Shown here piece after piece: positions 10,208-20,774 of a stretch of 64,000 bases of DNA. The translations under genes and the position numbers were made by a program. The notes under the pieces are model-generated. The model did not search any database, had not been told where the DNA came from, and worked only from the letters and a program-made list of their open reading frames with translations. Position 1 is the stretch's first letter. Every line of letters begins with the position of its first letter. The DNA lies in the NCBI GenBank assembly GCA_963920525.1, contig OY986438.1:186850388-186914387 (forward strand), given 5' to 3'. The DNA is from Dichetophora obliterata (Eukaryota; Arthropoda; Insecta; Diptera; Sciomyzidae).

Positions 10208-11384
10208 GATGTATAGACTCGCCTTAAATGAGGTTGCCCACTGGCTCACTTCGGAATTAGTTTCCTTAAAACAGTTTTTTTATGTGCAAGTGTAGATAAG
10301 CGCAATGTTTTAACAAATTATGTGTATACATTTTTAGTGATAAGTACATTTTTTTTAAACATTCAAAAATTTTTGACATAAAATTTGGTAAAAACATAGC
10401 GAAATCTACGAAAATTCTGTGTGCTATTCTTAAAAATCCGTAGACTTACCTTATATTGCCACTGTAGTCCGTTTATCTGTGCAAGGCTTAAATATCCGTA
10501 GAAATCCATAATTTCCGTGTAGTTGGCACCACTGACTAAAACTATGAATTGATATATTCAATATCAAAGTGATATTGGAATGATTTATTACAGTTGAAAA
10601 AAAATTTCTGAACTGCTAATCGGAAAATTTTTTATTTTTTAAAAATTTACACAAAAATTTAATAAGAAATACCGCGTATATAGAAAAAAGGCAAACATGA
10701 ATTTCATTTCAATTTTGATCAGTTGAAAATCTATTCAATAGCTTGAAACAAATTCTAGGTATGTTTGATATTGGATTTTTAACGCCACACGGGCTTACTA
10801 GTAGAACTTCTATATATCCGACGGTTTTGATCGTATAATACTAAAATTTGATATTTAATTCATATGTCTGAACCGATTTTTATTAAACTTTGAAAAGTTA
10901 TTAAACACATACCAAGAAGGGTTTTTGCATTGGAAAAGGAGGCGTGTCCCCTCCTATACATCATACATTTTCGATATTGAAAAGCTTTGGAGTTATAAGT
11001 CGCACAGCCTCGGAGCTCGGTATTCGTTCACAATTTAGACGTGCCCTTTCACTAATAACATTTTATGGGCGTTAGACAAGGGGGCGTTGCACCTCCCACA
11101 CAACCCAAATTTCCGACACCGAATAGCTTTGAAGTTATAATATCGGAATTCAGAGGAATTCGAGTTATGGAGATAAACATTAATGAAAGTCTTCCTAATA
11201 CTAATGAGATTTCGGTTTGAGTTGAAGAAAAAATTCTACTTTAGGAAATTCAACTTATAGAGACCAAAATATAAGGAAAATACTGTTAGAAATAAAAAAA
11301 AAACACGAATAATAGTTCAATCTGGGAAGAATTTTGAAGAAGGGAAGTTTGAGCTAAGGAAGTTTCACTGTATATGATTTGTAA
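10208..11384. other. Noncoding stretch with one dispersed tandem repeat
   Basis: No frames with coding character. The segment from about 10,908 to 11,140 is a repeat annotated separately; the rest is AT-rich without recognisable structure. Confidence 0.5.
10908..11140. repeat. Dispersed ~145-bp-period repeat, related to 61,540-61,830
   Basis: A unit containing CGATATTGAAAAGCTTTGG, AGTTATAA, GTATTCG and ATTTTATGGGCGTTAGACAA recurs with a period near 145 bp. The same words in the same order occur at 61,540-61,830. The sequence is noncoding and probably part of a larger nonautonomous fly element. Confidence 0.65.
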
Positions 11385-11660
11385 GTTGGTCCCCTTTTTC
11401 ACACGGCAAGTTTTCTTGAAAGCAAATTTTCAATTATTTGTTGTTCTTGTCACGTGCTTTTCGAATTAATACATTTACACAATAATGCGCAGCCAACGTA
11501 TGCTGACGAATAACAATTAAAAGAAACATCAAAGAAAGAACAGCACAAAAGAAAACTTGCCGGTGCGAGCAAACCTGTATCTGTTCCCTCTCGTCTTCCT
11601 CTCTTGCTTTCCACTTGATTAGCTTTCAAGAAAACTTTCCGTGTGGAAAGGTGGTCTAAA
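11385..11660. mobile_element. MITE with ~40-bp terminal inverted repeats
   Basis: The left arm contains CACACGGCAAGTTTTCTTGA from 11,400 and the right arm, inverted, CACACGGAAAGTTTTCTTGA ending at 11,645. Similarity extends outward through a CC(C/A)CCTTTT block to about 11,385 and 11,660. The 200-bp interior has no frame. A host target duplication is not clear. Confidence 0.7.
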
Positions 11661-11845
11661 AAAGAACTATTTTAGAAATGAAGCATTTGGATAATTTTTG
11701 TTTTTTTTTTTAAATCACGTCTTAAAGTTCATATTTTAGGCACATTCGTCATACAACACATAAATTAAAATAATATTCAACCAAATTTAATTAATTCTTG
11801 CTAAAAATATTTGTCAAAATATTTCACAAAAAACTTTTTTATACC

Positions 11846-12400
11846 CCCACGTTTAAAAAACGTAATGGGGGTATATTAATTTTGTCAATCCGTTTGTAAC
11901 GCCGATAAGGAGGCGTGGCCGGTATAGAAAAGTATATATATTCCTGATCAGCATCACCCCCTGAGTCGATTTAGCCATGTCCATCTGTCCGTCTGTCCGT
12001 CTGTTCGTCTGTGTCCACGATAGCAGCCGTAATTTTTGAGCTATCATAACGAAATTATACAAAAATGGAGGTCAAGTTCGAATCTGAGCAAAATCGGATG
12101 AAAACCACGCCTACCTCCCATACAAAGTGACTTAACCAAAACGGTAAGATCTCTTTAAATTCCACAAAAATCAATTTAATGACTTAAAATTTCGCACAGT
12201 GTCTTAAATATTGAATATTTATTTTGAGTATTTAATTTGTAAAAATCGTATGAAAACCACGCCTACCTCCCATACAAAGTGACTTAACCAAAACGGGAAA
12301 ATCTCTTTAAATATATTTAACAGTTTGCTTAAGACTTTATATATACTCTAATTCGGCCGTGGGGGTATTTTAACTTCGGCCCAGTCGAAGATAATTCCTT
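11846..12400 (+). repeat. Dispersed fly repeat of the 'GGGGGTATA ... CTGTCCGTCTG' type
   Basis: The 5' part reads GGGGGTATATTAATTTTGTC, then TATATATTCCTGATCAGCAT, then GTCGATTTAGCCATGTCC and a CTGTCCGTCTGT tract; the 3' part has GGGGGTATTTTAACTTCGGC. A block with AAAACCACGCCTACCTCCCA is repeated at about 12,100 and 12,252. Sequences like this are abundant in fly genomes. It is noncoding and nonautonomous. Confidence 0.7.
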
Positions 12401-13988
12401 AGTAGTTTATTTCTATTTTTCGCACTCTTCGCTTGTGTTTGAATCAAAAATTAACATTAAAAATAAATTGCTATTAATCCCGTTTTGTTTTTCATTTCTC
12501 AACAAACTTAAGCTGTTGTAATTAACAAACATTAAACATCAAACTTAAATGATGTGACAATAATAAAACCATTAGATTTAAGCGGCACGAGCTTAAAATT
12601 TGTTACGCTAATTAAGGCTTAAGCAAAGTGTTGTAATTTAAAAGCAGACAAAAAATGAGGGAGAAAAAGGAATGGACTTGACTTGCGTGTTATTTATTTA
12701 AATTAAACAGTTGACAGTTGATTAAAGGCATAGAGAATTTTCGACAATTGAGAGACTTATTCTAGACTTATTTCGACTTATAGCCAAGAAATGTATGGAT
12801 GGATTAGGGCAAGCTTGGAGGAAATGTTCATTCACTTTATTCAACTGCTAATACAAAAAAGGTGCAAAGCTCAAACATTTCGTTTTGGAGTTTTAGTAAA
12901 ATTCTATCAAACAAACGCACAGCACAAACCGAACCTTTCATTCTTCAAAGGTAAGATTCTAAGCTTCAATAAATCTGGATAAACTCAAACGAAGGTCGTC
13001 ACATTTATCAAAAAACAGCTATAATTAAGAATACCTACGCGCTTATGATCGAAACAGTTTTAATTTTTAATTTCTTAGAATAACCAAAGATATGCTAAAA
13101 AAACAAATATTGTTGCTGCTGTGGCAAAACCAGCCAACTTTTTGCAGGAACGGCAACAACTTGTCAACCTTAATTATTTTAAATCCAACTCAAGCGGGTT
13201 CATGCAACCAAAGACGACCTTGCCGTTAGAGCACAGATACAGATAGATAGCCAGCCGTCTATAAGCTAGTCGGTTATTTGGGCAGTCAGTCAGACCTTGT
13301 CGCTTACCTATAGTTATCATATATTTCTTGATTTTTTTTTATTTTTTTGTTTAAAGCGTGGATTTAAAGGGAAGCGACAGTTTTGAGTTATGGTTAAGTA
13401 AGAAAAAAAATGTTCTTTCATCGAGTTGCGCCAGAGCTTTTGTTGTGGGTTGCATTCAGGTAGGTCTTAATATTTAAATGCATTTGATTTTAGCCGAAGC
13501 TCTTCCTGAAGTTTTATGTGTGTGGCATTAAAGTTCAGTAAGCAAAAACAAAACAATATAAAAAAACATTTCAAAAAACTCACATAAATCACAGAGATAA
13601 AGCAATAAAATTTCAAAATAAAATATATAAATTAAAATTGAGCATGATTTAAGACCAGCTTTTAAGCTCAGTGCTGCTTACAAAACAATCATCAATTTTT
13701 TTATGCGTTGCATCGAAAGACCGTTTTACTTTATAAGGAAAAAAATAAAAGCTTTTAAGTGTTGAAAAAAAATTTAAGAAATGTTAAATCATAAAATTGA
13801 ACAAAGTCAATAAAAGAATATGGTTGATTAAATTTAAGCAATCAGCGTTGAAGTTTATTGACTTCCGCTTATTTAAGGTATTTTTTTAGTTTCTCAATCC
13901 TAGGAAATAAAAAAGCACTTTATAAATACTAAAAAAACATTTCAATAATTTAAAAGGCTCTCTGATAAATTTTGTAGTCAAATTATAT
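12401..13988. other. Noncoding stretch without recognised features
   Basis: Apart from T/A runs and a less AT-rich stretch at 13,100-13,320 with short GCAACAAC and CAGTCAGTCAG repeats, nothing is recognisable. Open frames are short and lack coding character. Confidence 0.5.
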
Positions 13989-14239
13989 AAAAAATACCCA
14001 GTGGGCATTTAAGCAAGCGATACGCAAAAGAAAGCATGCTAGTAGTGATCTTATTGGCGTCAATATACCTTCCATGATTGCTGTATTGATGAGTGATTCT
14101 GTAAGGCCTACCTTTTGAAGGTTTGGAGTCTTTTCATATTTTTTTTTTACATGAAAAACCTTTTAATAAAAATTTAAAAAAAATTATAAATGATCAGATC
14201 AGTTAAAAAAAAAATCAACACTTAAAGAAAAAACAAAAA

Positions 14240-14290
14240 AAATTTTTTTTTGTCCGAGTTGGGTCTCGAACCCAGGTCTAAGGAATCTAA
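14240..14290 (-). repeat. tRNA-like SINE tail (B-box copy 1)
   Basis: On the minus strand GGGTTCGAGACCCAACTCGG is followed by an A/T tract. A close copy, with GGGCTCGAGACCCAGCTCGG, occurs at 15,350-15,395. Both contain a canonical pol III B box but no clear A box, consistent with truncated tRNA-derived repeats. Confidence 0.45.
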
Positions 14291-14383
14291 CACATTACAA
14301 ATCATATTATATGAAAACTTTTATATGGAAAAATTCCAAAAAAATTTTTATATAAACATAAAAATTTTGAAAAAAAATTTAGA

Positions 14384-15315
14384 TTTATTTATATCTTATT
14401 TATTTATTTATTTATTTTCAAAACTTGTTGACATATAAGAATAGTTTTTTTTGCATGCCGATATTACATTGGCAACATTTAAGATACGAAATGCAAATGA
14501 ATGTTACATAATGTTATCAATAACAATATTACTTAAAAGACTAAAATTTAAACAATGAATAATTATTCCTTAAAAAGTAATTACAGAGTAAGAGAAGAAC
14601 AAGAAAGAGTAAGGAGAGAAATTTGAAGTTAAGAAAAGTGTTTGAAAATTAAATGCTTAAAGCTAATTTTATTCGAAACGCTTTTTATACTATTAGGAAA
14701 TGAATTCCACGACCTTATGGCACTGACGAAAAACAATCTAGTTAAGGAAATTGTATCTAGGGATAATGAGGTTCATATTTCTACTTGACCTGCAAAACTT
14801 CAACTTATCAAAAACATATGTAGGACTACGTGTATAGATAATTCGGTGTAGGAATATGCAATTTCTAGCTTCAAGATAACTAGGTAAGTCACGACCAAGT
14901 AATTTTTTACTATAGACAGAGATATGATCAAACTTTCTAAGACCGTATACATGACCGTATACAGCTGAATTATTGAAAGCTACCAGGAGCTTATCGCTAC
15001 CTTAATATAGAAAGGCCCTAACTCAACTTTTTCAAAATCAATTTTTTTTTTGAGATTTTTGCAAAAAAATTGTTATAGAAAAGAAATTGCTACAGAAATA
15101 TTACAACAGCATTAAATTGGCAAGCGTCTTAAATAAAAAACCCCACTTAAAAAATTCGCAGCTGCAAAATTTTAATTTTTATCAAGTTTTTTCCTTCTCC
15201 TGTAAAGTAAAAAGAAAAATGAGTTAGGGCCTTTCTATATTAAGGTAGCGGTATGTAGGGACCCAGAGCCAAGTATACAGTACACGACCCCAGAGTATGT
15301 TATGATCGAGTATGC
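14384..15315 (-). mobile_element. 3' fragment of a jockey/CR1-type LINE, split by a MITE
   Basis: Minus-strand conceptual fragments, in order: IITYSGVVYCILGSGSLH, then (after the MITE) KLLVAFNN and LRKFDHIS, ARNCIFLHR and SAIRSWNSFPNSIK. They match in order the C-terminal end of the reverse transcriptase ORF of the LINE at 22,527-25,625 (IITYSEVVYSKLDSRSSH, KLLVAYNN, IRRFDHIS, ARNCIFLHR, SAIRLWNTLPNSIK). A 3' untranslated part runs to an (AAAT)n-like tail near 14,390-14,420. The copy is 5'-truncated and carries stops and frameshifts. Confidence 0.8.
14994..15251. mobile_element. TA-type MITE inserted in the LINE fragment
   Basis: Inverted ends CGCTACCTTAATATAGAAAG, continuing GCCCTAACTCA, are matched perfectly over about 31 bp at both sides of a 258-bp element with a T-rich interior. 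TA at 14,992-14,993 and 15,252-15,253 is the apparent target duplication. Removing the element with one TA rejoins the LINE reading frame at the point expected from the related copy at 25 kb, which fixes the ends. A Tc1/mariner-type mobiliser is likely. Confidence 0.85.
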
Positions 15316-15349
15316 ATAATCAACTGCAAAAAAAAAAATACAAAATAAG

Positions 15350-15395
15350 ATTTTTTTTGGTCCGAGCTGGGTCTCGAGCCCAAGCTCCCGAAAGC
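15350..15395 (-). repeat. tRNA-like SINE tail (B-box copy 2)
   Basis: Close relative of the piece at 14,240-14,290, with GTCCGAGCTGGGTCTCGAGC on the plus strand beside a T run. Immediately after it, 15,440-15,510 has a GGTAGACGAGTGG word resembling an A box and a degenerate B box, suggesting a second, opposite-facing tRNA-like piece. Confidence 0.4.
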
Positions 15396-16265
15396 TTACT
15401 TTCATTTGTAATTGTGCAAAATAAGCTGAAGTTTGCTAACAACTGCGGTAGACGAGTGGATATGATGTCGGACCGCCACATGAGAGGACGTTGGCTGAAA
15501 TCTGGATATGTCAATAGTTTTTTATTTCAAGTTGATATTTATATTGCTCTTCTTTTTTACGTGCATTCTCAGAAAGGGCTCCTCGCTGGCTTCTTTAAAG
15601 TCCCGAGAGAGGAAGGCCTAGAAAATTTTCTCGTTTCACATGAGAAAGATAATGGGTTTGGATATGAGCACGGAAGAGCTAAAAAAATCCATATGATGGC
15701 CTGCTAGAAACGCTTCAAAGCAGGGATGATAATTCCAACCGAAAGGTTTGGTACTTAGCGGATTTTAAAAAGTACTAAAAGTACTGAATTAAGAAATAAA
15801 ATAAAAATGCGCCAGAAGTTTTAGAAGCTTGGAAGGGTTTTCGAACGTGAAGTTTGTAGTGCCTGGTTACAATGAAAACTAGTTATGAGAAATTTTTTAG
15901 TAGCGTACAAGGCGTTTACGCTAGTACAGCAGTAGTACCGTTGAAGGACAGTTGAATTACGTTTAAAACTTTTTATCCATTTAAACTCGCTTTTGCAACT
16001 GTTGGAACTTTTTTGAAGACAGTTCACGAGACAGAAACTAGGACGGTAATGACATCATGTTTATTGAAGAACAGAAAAGATTAAAATTTCAAAGAATTAG
16101 TTGGTAATGTACAATATTTTAACTTAAGCGTATTATTTAAGAAAATGTATTCAAAATACAAAAAGCCAACAAATTTAAAGTTTTATTAACTGTTTTGTCA
16201 ATTGTCATGCCAACTGCCTGTATTCACTTCACAGACTTCATTTTTAACAATTTTTGACAATACGT

Positions 16266-16360
16266 ATATGGGCATTTCAACAGAAAAGTCAACCGTGACC
16301 AAAAAATTAAAAATTTTTCAAAAACGTATTATTTTATGATATTATCAAGAGAAACATTTT
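16266..16360 (+). repeat. ~95-bp dispersed repeat (second copy 18,792-18,884)
   Basis: ATGGGC, TTTC(A/C)ACAGAAAA, ACCGTGA(C/T)CAAAAAATTA and TTATTTTATGATATTATC words occur in the same order and spacing at both places, ending at AGAGAAACATTTT. One copy is inside the hAT element, the other just before the tRNA-like piece at 18,890. Likely two copies of one SINE or MITE body. Confidence 0.6.
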
Positions 16361-17439
16361 AATTTTATAAATTTAAGCAATTTATGCATAAATTCATTTA
16401 CCATGATGATCGAATCGTCTTCTGTTTTACAAATGTAGTTTTTCTTTTTCGTAAACGTTTCGTTAATTTTTTTGTTTTTGTAAAAATAGAAGGTATTATC
16501 TAAAGATAATGGAAAAAATAATTGTGGCAAGGGGAAACAATATATTATATTTGTTTTTTACTTACAAAATTACATAATTTCTTAACCCAATTGAACTACA
16601 ATGGAAATTTAAGGGCAGGTTCTCATCTCGAGCTCCGAAAACACGGTAATGTTCTTTTTTTTTCATAGAAGGAAGTAAATGATTACCTTGAGTTTTTTAC
16701 AGTTATTTATTGATTCTTAAAGTATAGGAAAATATTTTGTTAGTGCATAAATATGTACCATGATGTGTCAATCGCCGTCAAACGTCACATTGAAAAAAAA
16801 GGTACCCAAACGGTTTTCATCTCACAGCACGTTCATGTCGTCTGATATAAAAAAAGCAAACAATTTTATTAATTGTATTAAATTTATTGGAACTTGAACC
16901 TATAATATCAACAAATAATTGAAAATAGCAAAAATGGCAAACATGTGAATTTTAAGTAGCGTTTTTTTTCACATTTTGCGCTCTTTAAAGTTTTCTAAAA
17001 AAAACCGGCCAATATTACCTAAATTTAGGTTTTGGATTCCATAAATAGTGTCTACTTTAAAATATCCAAGTCAATCCATAGAGTATTTCTTGAGATATCG
17101 TGGAGACCAGTTTGTAAGACACTATTTTTCAGAAAACGCGTTTTAAGATTTGGTTAACAATTGTTTCAAGTGAGTTAATGAAAATATGGGTGCTTTTTGT
17201 ATGCAATAACTTTTTTATGCAATTGTTATCGGCCAAACCGCTATGGAAACATATGCTACACATTATAAGCTATCGAAAAATAAGAAATAATAAAAATTAA
17301 GTTTTTTGGTCGAGCTTTATAAAAACCTCCCCTTAAGTAACGTCACGCCAGATTAAAAAGCCTAATAATCCAGAGATGATTTTTAAATTTGATCACTTGG
17401 AAAACCAATTTTTATATTATTTTAAATTCTTCTAATAAT

Positions 17440-17680
17440 ACTTGTATACAAAAAGTCTTGCGCAATTCAGAGAGTTTTGACAAATTTTGTAATCCATGTC
17501 AAAAATCACATCTGTGTTTTGTAACGCACGTCAGCACATATTTTTGCCTATTTCTTTAAACCCTTAGGATCGCCATTGGTCATTGTTTATCATTTTTGTC
17601 ATTGGTTTTATTTAATATAGTGCTACTTTATTACTATACAAATAAAAAAGTATTTTTTATAAAAATATTAATTTAAAAAA
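17440..17680 (+). repeat. Dispersed repeat shared with 21,823-22,050
   Basis: GTATACAAAAAG, GCNCAATTCAGAGAG, CATATTTTTGC and CATTGTTT blocks occur in the same order here and at 21,830-21,990. The copy lies inside the hAT element. Noncoding. Confidence 0.55.
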
Positions 17681-18082
17681 TAAAATTTTTTTTTATATCA
17701 TACATAACGGCAGTTTGGAAATATTGACTGTTTTAACAGTAATGCCTAGTGTAAACTATTTGTAAGATAAAACAAGTGAAAAATGTCTTACAATATTTGT
17801 AAAAAGTACTGAAATCACCGCGGGGGTACTGCGGTACTTTTGAAAAGCGAAAAGTACTGAATTCAGTACTTTAGTACTGAATTTATCATCCCTGCTTCAA
17901 AGCCCTGCTTTTGCCCACTGGGTATTTTTTTGTTACATTTGTGTTCAAACTCTTTTGCCTTGTTATTGTATTAGCTTACTCCAATACATTATTAATTGCT
18001 AGAGACATGATAAGATTGTGAGTAATGGTACCTGATTGTGTATTTAATTGAGTGACCTTATATTAATTAAGCAAAATATGTT

Positions 18083-18272
18083 CTGACAATTACAAGGTAG
18101 GCTTATATCAATGAGGCTGCTCAATTGGCAAAGTGTATCAACAACGCTGTGAGAACCATAAACGTCAAATGATATAGAACACAACAATAACAAAACTCGA
18201 ATTCAAGCAGCTGACTTCGACAATTAGTCCAGTTTTTACCTCAATCCGAGCTTACCTTGCAATTCTGTCATA
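18083..18272. mobile_element. Short inverted-repeat element (MITE-like)
   Basis: The left end TGACAATTACAAGGTAGGCT and the right end, inverted, TGACAGAATTGCAAGGTAAG, match over about 24 bp with gaps. About 190 bp long, no frame, target duplication not clear. Confidence 0.45.
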
Positions 18273-18544
18273 ATCCTTATTATATCCACTCCCGTTCACT
18301 AGCTACTCTGACATTATTTTATAAACATAAACAGTAGTTTTTTTTTTATTTTATTGGAAATTAATTTCTTTTTTAATATTCCAAGAGTATTCAAAAAATC
18401 AAAATTTTAAATTGTGATACTTTTTTGGAACGTTAAAAATAGTTTTGATTGCAACAAGCATGTCGCAGATATGTAGACAATTGTCACGTAACGAAGAAGT
18501 GTATCCTAATGTCAAATTTCTTGTAATTTTGGGTGTTCGTACTA

Positions 18545-18711
18545 GACCGTACCTTATTTTTTAGTATATTCGATTTTCGTTCCGAGAGCAAAATTAGCTT
18601 CGATGAGGCCTAAAAACATTTAGTAACATGTAGAAAATTTGTTACTGTTACGCCCGGCGACTGCGAAAATCGAATGATGTTAAAAATCTCCCATATAAAT
18701 GAGGTACGGTC
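18545..18711. mobile_element. TA-type MITE (167 bp)
   Basis: Ends GACCGTACCT and the inverse AGGTACGGTC with TA at 18,543-18,544 and 18,712-18,713. A second inner inverted pair, ATTCGATTTTCG/CGAAAATCGAAT, follows. The small size and TA duplication point to Tc1/mariner-type mobilisation. Confidence 0.7.
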
Positions 18712-18889
18712 TAACAAAAAGAGAGAGAGAAAAGCACTTGTCCTTAATAATTCTAGTATAAGTTGTAGCGATAAGTAAAAACCTTTTTTTTATATGGGCT
18801 TTTCCACAGAAAATCTACCGTGATCAAAAAATTACAACTTATTAAAAACTTATTATTTTATGATATTATCTAAGAGAAACATTTTGGCG

Positions 18890-18963
18890 GCCTCGATAGT
18901 CTAGTGGTAGCGAGCTTGACTATCGCACAGGGTTCCTGGGTTCGAGTCCTGGCAGGGCCTATG
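18890..18963 (+). repeat. tRNA-like SINE head or pseudo-tRNA
   Basis: TAGTCTAGTGG (A box) is followed by GGTTCGAGTCC (B box). The outer bases GGCCTCG and CAGGGCC pair at 6 of 7 positions and the T arm pairs, but no sound anticodon stem forms. It is followed by TATGC repeats. The B box is excellent; the missing anticodon arm argues for a tRNA-derived repeat. Confidence 0.5.
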
Positions 18964-19199
18964 CTATATGCTATGCTATAACCTTTCTTTCCTTATTTCA
19001 AATCAATGAAACTTTAAAACACGTCAATTTACGACAAATAGTTGTTGTTGGTGGTGGTAGGAAAAGTTTGTGGAGAGGAACGCTTAGTAACTTGATTTGA
19101 CTGAGGGCAAGGCACACCACTTGCTTCAGATTTAATATCACATGTTTCTACAGCTTCTGCCACATTAAGAACATCCTAAATAAGAGTTTCACTTACTTA

Positions 19200-19300
19200 C
19201 TCCCTCTTCCATTCTGTGGTATCACAACGGACCAATAATGGTCTAAGTGGGCTGGTCTTAAGACCTGCCGGAACCTTAACCTAACCTAACTTAGTATAAC
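19200..19300 (+). mobile_element. 3' end scrap of a LOA-like LINE
   Basis: TGTGGTATCACAACGGACC, a GGTCTAAGTG word and a TTAACCTAACCTAACTTAG tail match, in order, the 3' untranslated end of the LINE at 47,280-52,719 (TGTGGTACCACAACGGGCC, GGCCTAAGTG, TTAACCTAACC). This is a severely 5'-truncated copy of a related element. Confidence 0.75.
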
Positions 19301-19935
19301 CTTAGCCAAAGTTATGGCAAAGTTACGATTTTCATGGAAGCAAATAAAAAAAAGGATGTGTAAGAGGTTTCGCTTAAAAGAAACTAAACGAAATTCCCGA
19401 ACAAAGTCTGTGTCAATCGGCCTCTTTCACTCGGATGATGAAATTTTGACAGTCGGATGGAAAATATTTGGGACTTGAGAGATAAATATGACTGTCGAAA
19501 ATTGTAGCAGCCCCAGGGGCTAGTGCTATTTTTGACAATCGGGAAATAAATTTTTGACAAAAGCAAAAAATTAAAATCAAAAAATATTTGTGAGTTTGTG
19601 GCATTTCAAAAAGTTTCTTCGTTCGAAGTTTTTTTTATATAAAAAGATCAAAGAACCAAGGCATGCGCCTTATACAAACAAGGTTTGGTCTTTGACGTGG
19701 AAGGAAAGGATAGATTATTTAGAGGAATTGATTGGAACCATACGTGAATTATTGTTTAGGCGAAACAACCGTGAAAGACAATTTTAATTGCTTTTAAGCC
19801 GCGGCTAGTGTTATGCCTTAACCTCGGCAAGCATTTTCAGCCCTTAGTTTTTTTCACATTTTTTCACAATTTACTTGTGGATTTTTAGTTTTCTATATTT
19901 CTTAAATGTAGGAAAGAACAAAGAAAGTGAAAAGA

Positions 19936-20015
19936 ACCATGCCCGAGCCCGGATTCGAACCAGGGACCTCTGGGTTGAAAGTCTAGCGCACTCTCCACTA
20001 GACTACAAAGGTTCG
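19936..20015 (-). repeat. tRNA-like fragment, A box TAGTCTAGTGG and B box GGTTCGAATCC
   Basis: On the minus strand a TAGTCTAGTGG A box and a perfect GGTTCGAATCC B box are 37 nt apart; the T arm pairs but the anticodon stem does not. It resembles the element at 18,890 at its A box and is probably a SINE or pseudo-tRNA. Confidence 0.5.
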
Positions 20016-20263
20016 AAGTTAATCAAAAGTTCTTGTGTGATATTTCTGGCGCTGTCTTTGCATTTTGTGTTCATTGGGTACATGGTTCATTGGGTACAGC
20101 CAAAATGACTATTTTTTCAACAGACAGAAATTTCGTTGAACTCAGTATTTTCATTCTTGAACGAGTGAAAAGTTTTTGAATGGCACTCAAGCCAACACAA
20201 AAAAGTTTTTTATGTACCCAGCAAATCAAATGATATTGGTTTGATATCAAATGATATTGTTAA

Positions 20264-20770
20264 CCCGTTAACCGCGGTTGGGTATTTTTTACCCATGAAA
20301 ATGCTTCTACAGAAATGATCATATTTCAGGAGTGGTAACAGCTAAGTGTTTAAATTTTTGTTTGTTATTACAGAAAACATAGAGCTATAAATTATTTTTG
20401 GAGTGTGTCAAAAAATTTTTACGTTAACTACTATATTTTCAAAGTCAAAAGTGATTAAGTTTACAAATCAGAAAACTTGTGTTTTTATCATTTGTAAAAA
20501 ATTTTTTATAAAAAAAATGTTCAATCTATCTTAGCAAACTAGCCAACTATACCTGCTATTGGTAGAAAATTCTTGATATAAAATTGTGCTGTCGTTACAA
20601 AAGGAATTTGTGCCCATTTAGAACACATAAACGACGGTTGGGTATTTTTATACCCAACTCTTATCTCAACTACGTTGAAATCTGGTGTGGAAGTTCCTGT
20701 GATCAATATAAGAAAGCACACGCTATTTTAAAGAAGTCGTACGAAGCGTTTGGGAGTCGCAGTTAATGGG
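20264..20770. mobile_element. Nonautonomous TTAA element (piggyBac-type MITE, 507 bp)
   Basis: TTAA at 20,260-20,263 and 20,771-20,774 flank ends CCCGTTAACCGCG and, inverted, CCCATTAACTGCG. GGTTGGGTATTTTTTACCC at 20,276 and GGTTGGGTATTTTTATACCC at 20,636 are internal near-palindromes, reminiscent of the subterminal palindromes of the intact piggyBac at 6,965. No frame. Confidence 0.7.
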
Positions 20771-20774
20771 TTAA

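Larger units (their letters stand above)
15721..17894. mobile_element. hAT element, apparently nonautonomous (2,174 bp)
   Basis: The ends are CAGGGATGATAA (15,721-15,732) and its perfect inverse TTATCATCCCTG (17,883-17,894). They are flanked by the 8-bp direct repeat CTTCAAAG (15,713-15,720 and 17,895-17,902). An 8-bp duplication with CAGGG ends is the hAT signature. Near the ends AGTACTGAATT/AAGTACT words are repeated, likely transposase sites. The interior has no frame recognisable as transposase; the 68-codon minus frame at 15,821-16,027 is not convincing. The interior includes stretches shared with 18,792-18,884 and 21,823-22,050, so it may have taken up other repeats. Confidence 0.88.
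13989..17930. repeat. 19-bp perfect inverted repeat enclosing a nested transposon cluster
   Basis: AAAAAATACCCAGTGGGCA at 13,989-14,007 is repeated exactly in inverse orientation at 17,912-17,930. Inside lie LINE scraps, a TA-type MITE, tRNA-like tails and a 2.2-kb hAT element. The ends could be those of one old element (TA flanks with CCCAGTGGGCA ends would fit) grown by later insertions. Alternatively, they may be two unrelated copies of a common fly repeat end. Confidence 0.45.

Noticed and set aside
15312..15707. 131-codon plus-strand open frame
   Set aside because: It begins in a poly-A tract, crosses two tRNA-like pieces and ends at the hAT target duplication; no family motifs. It is a chance frame through repeats.
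18890..18963. Functional tRNA gene
   Set aside because: Acceptor and T arms pair but the anticodon stem does not; followed by a TATGC repeat, so treated as a SINE or pseudo-tRNA.
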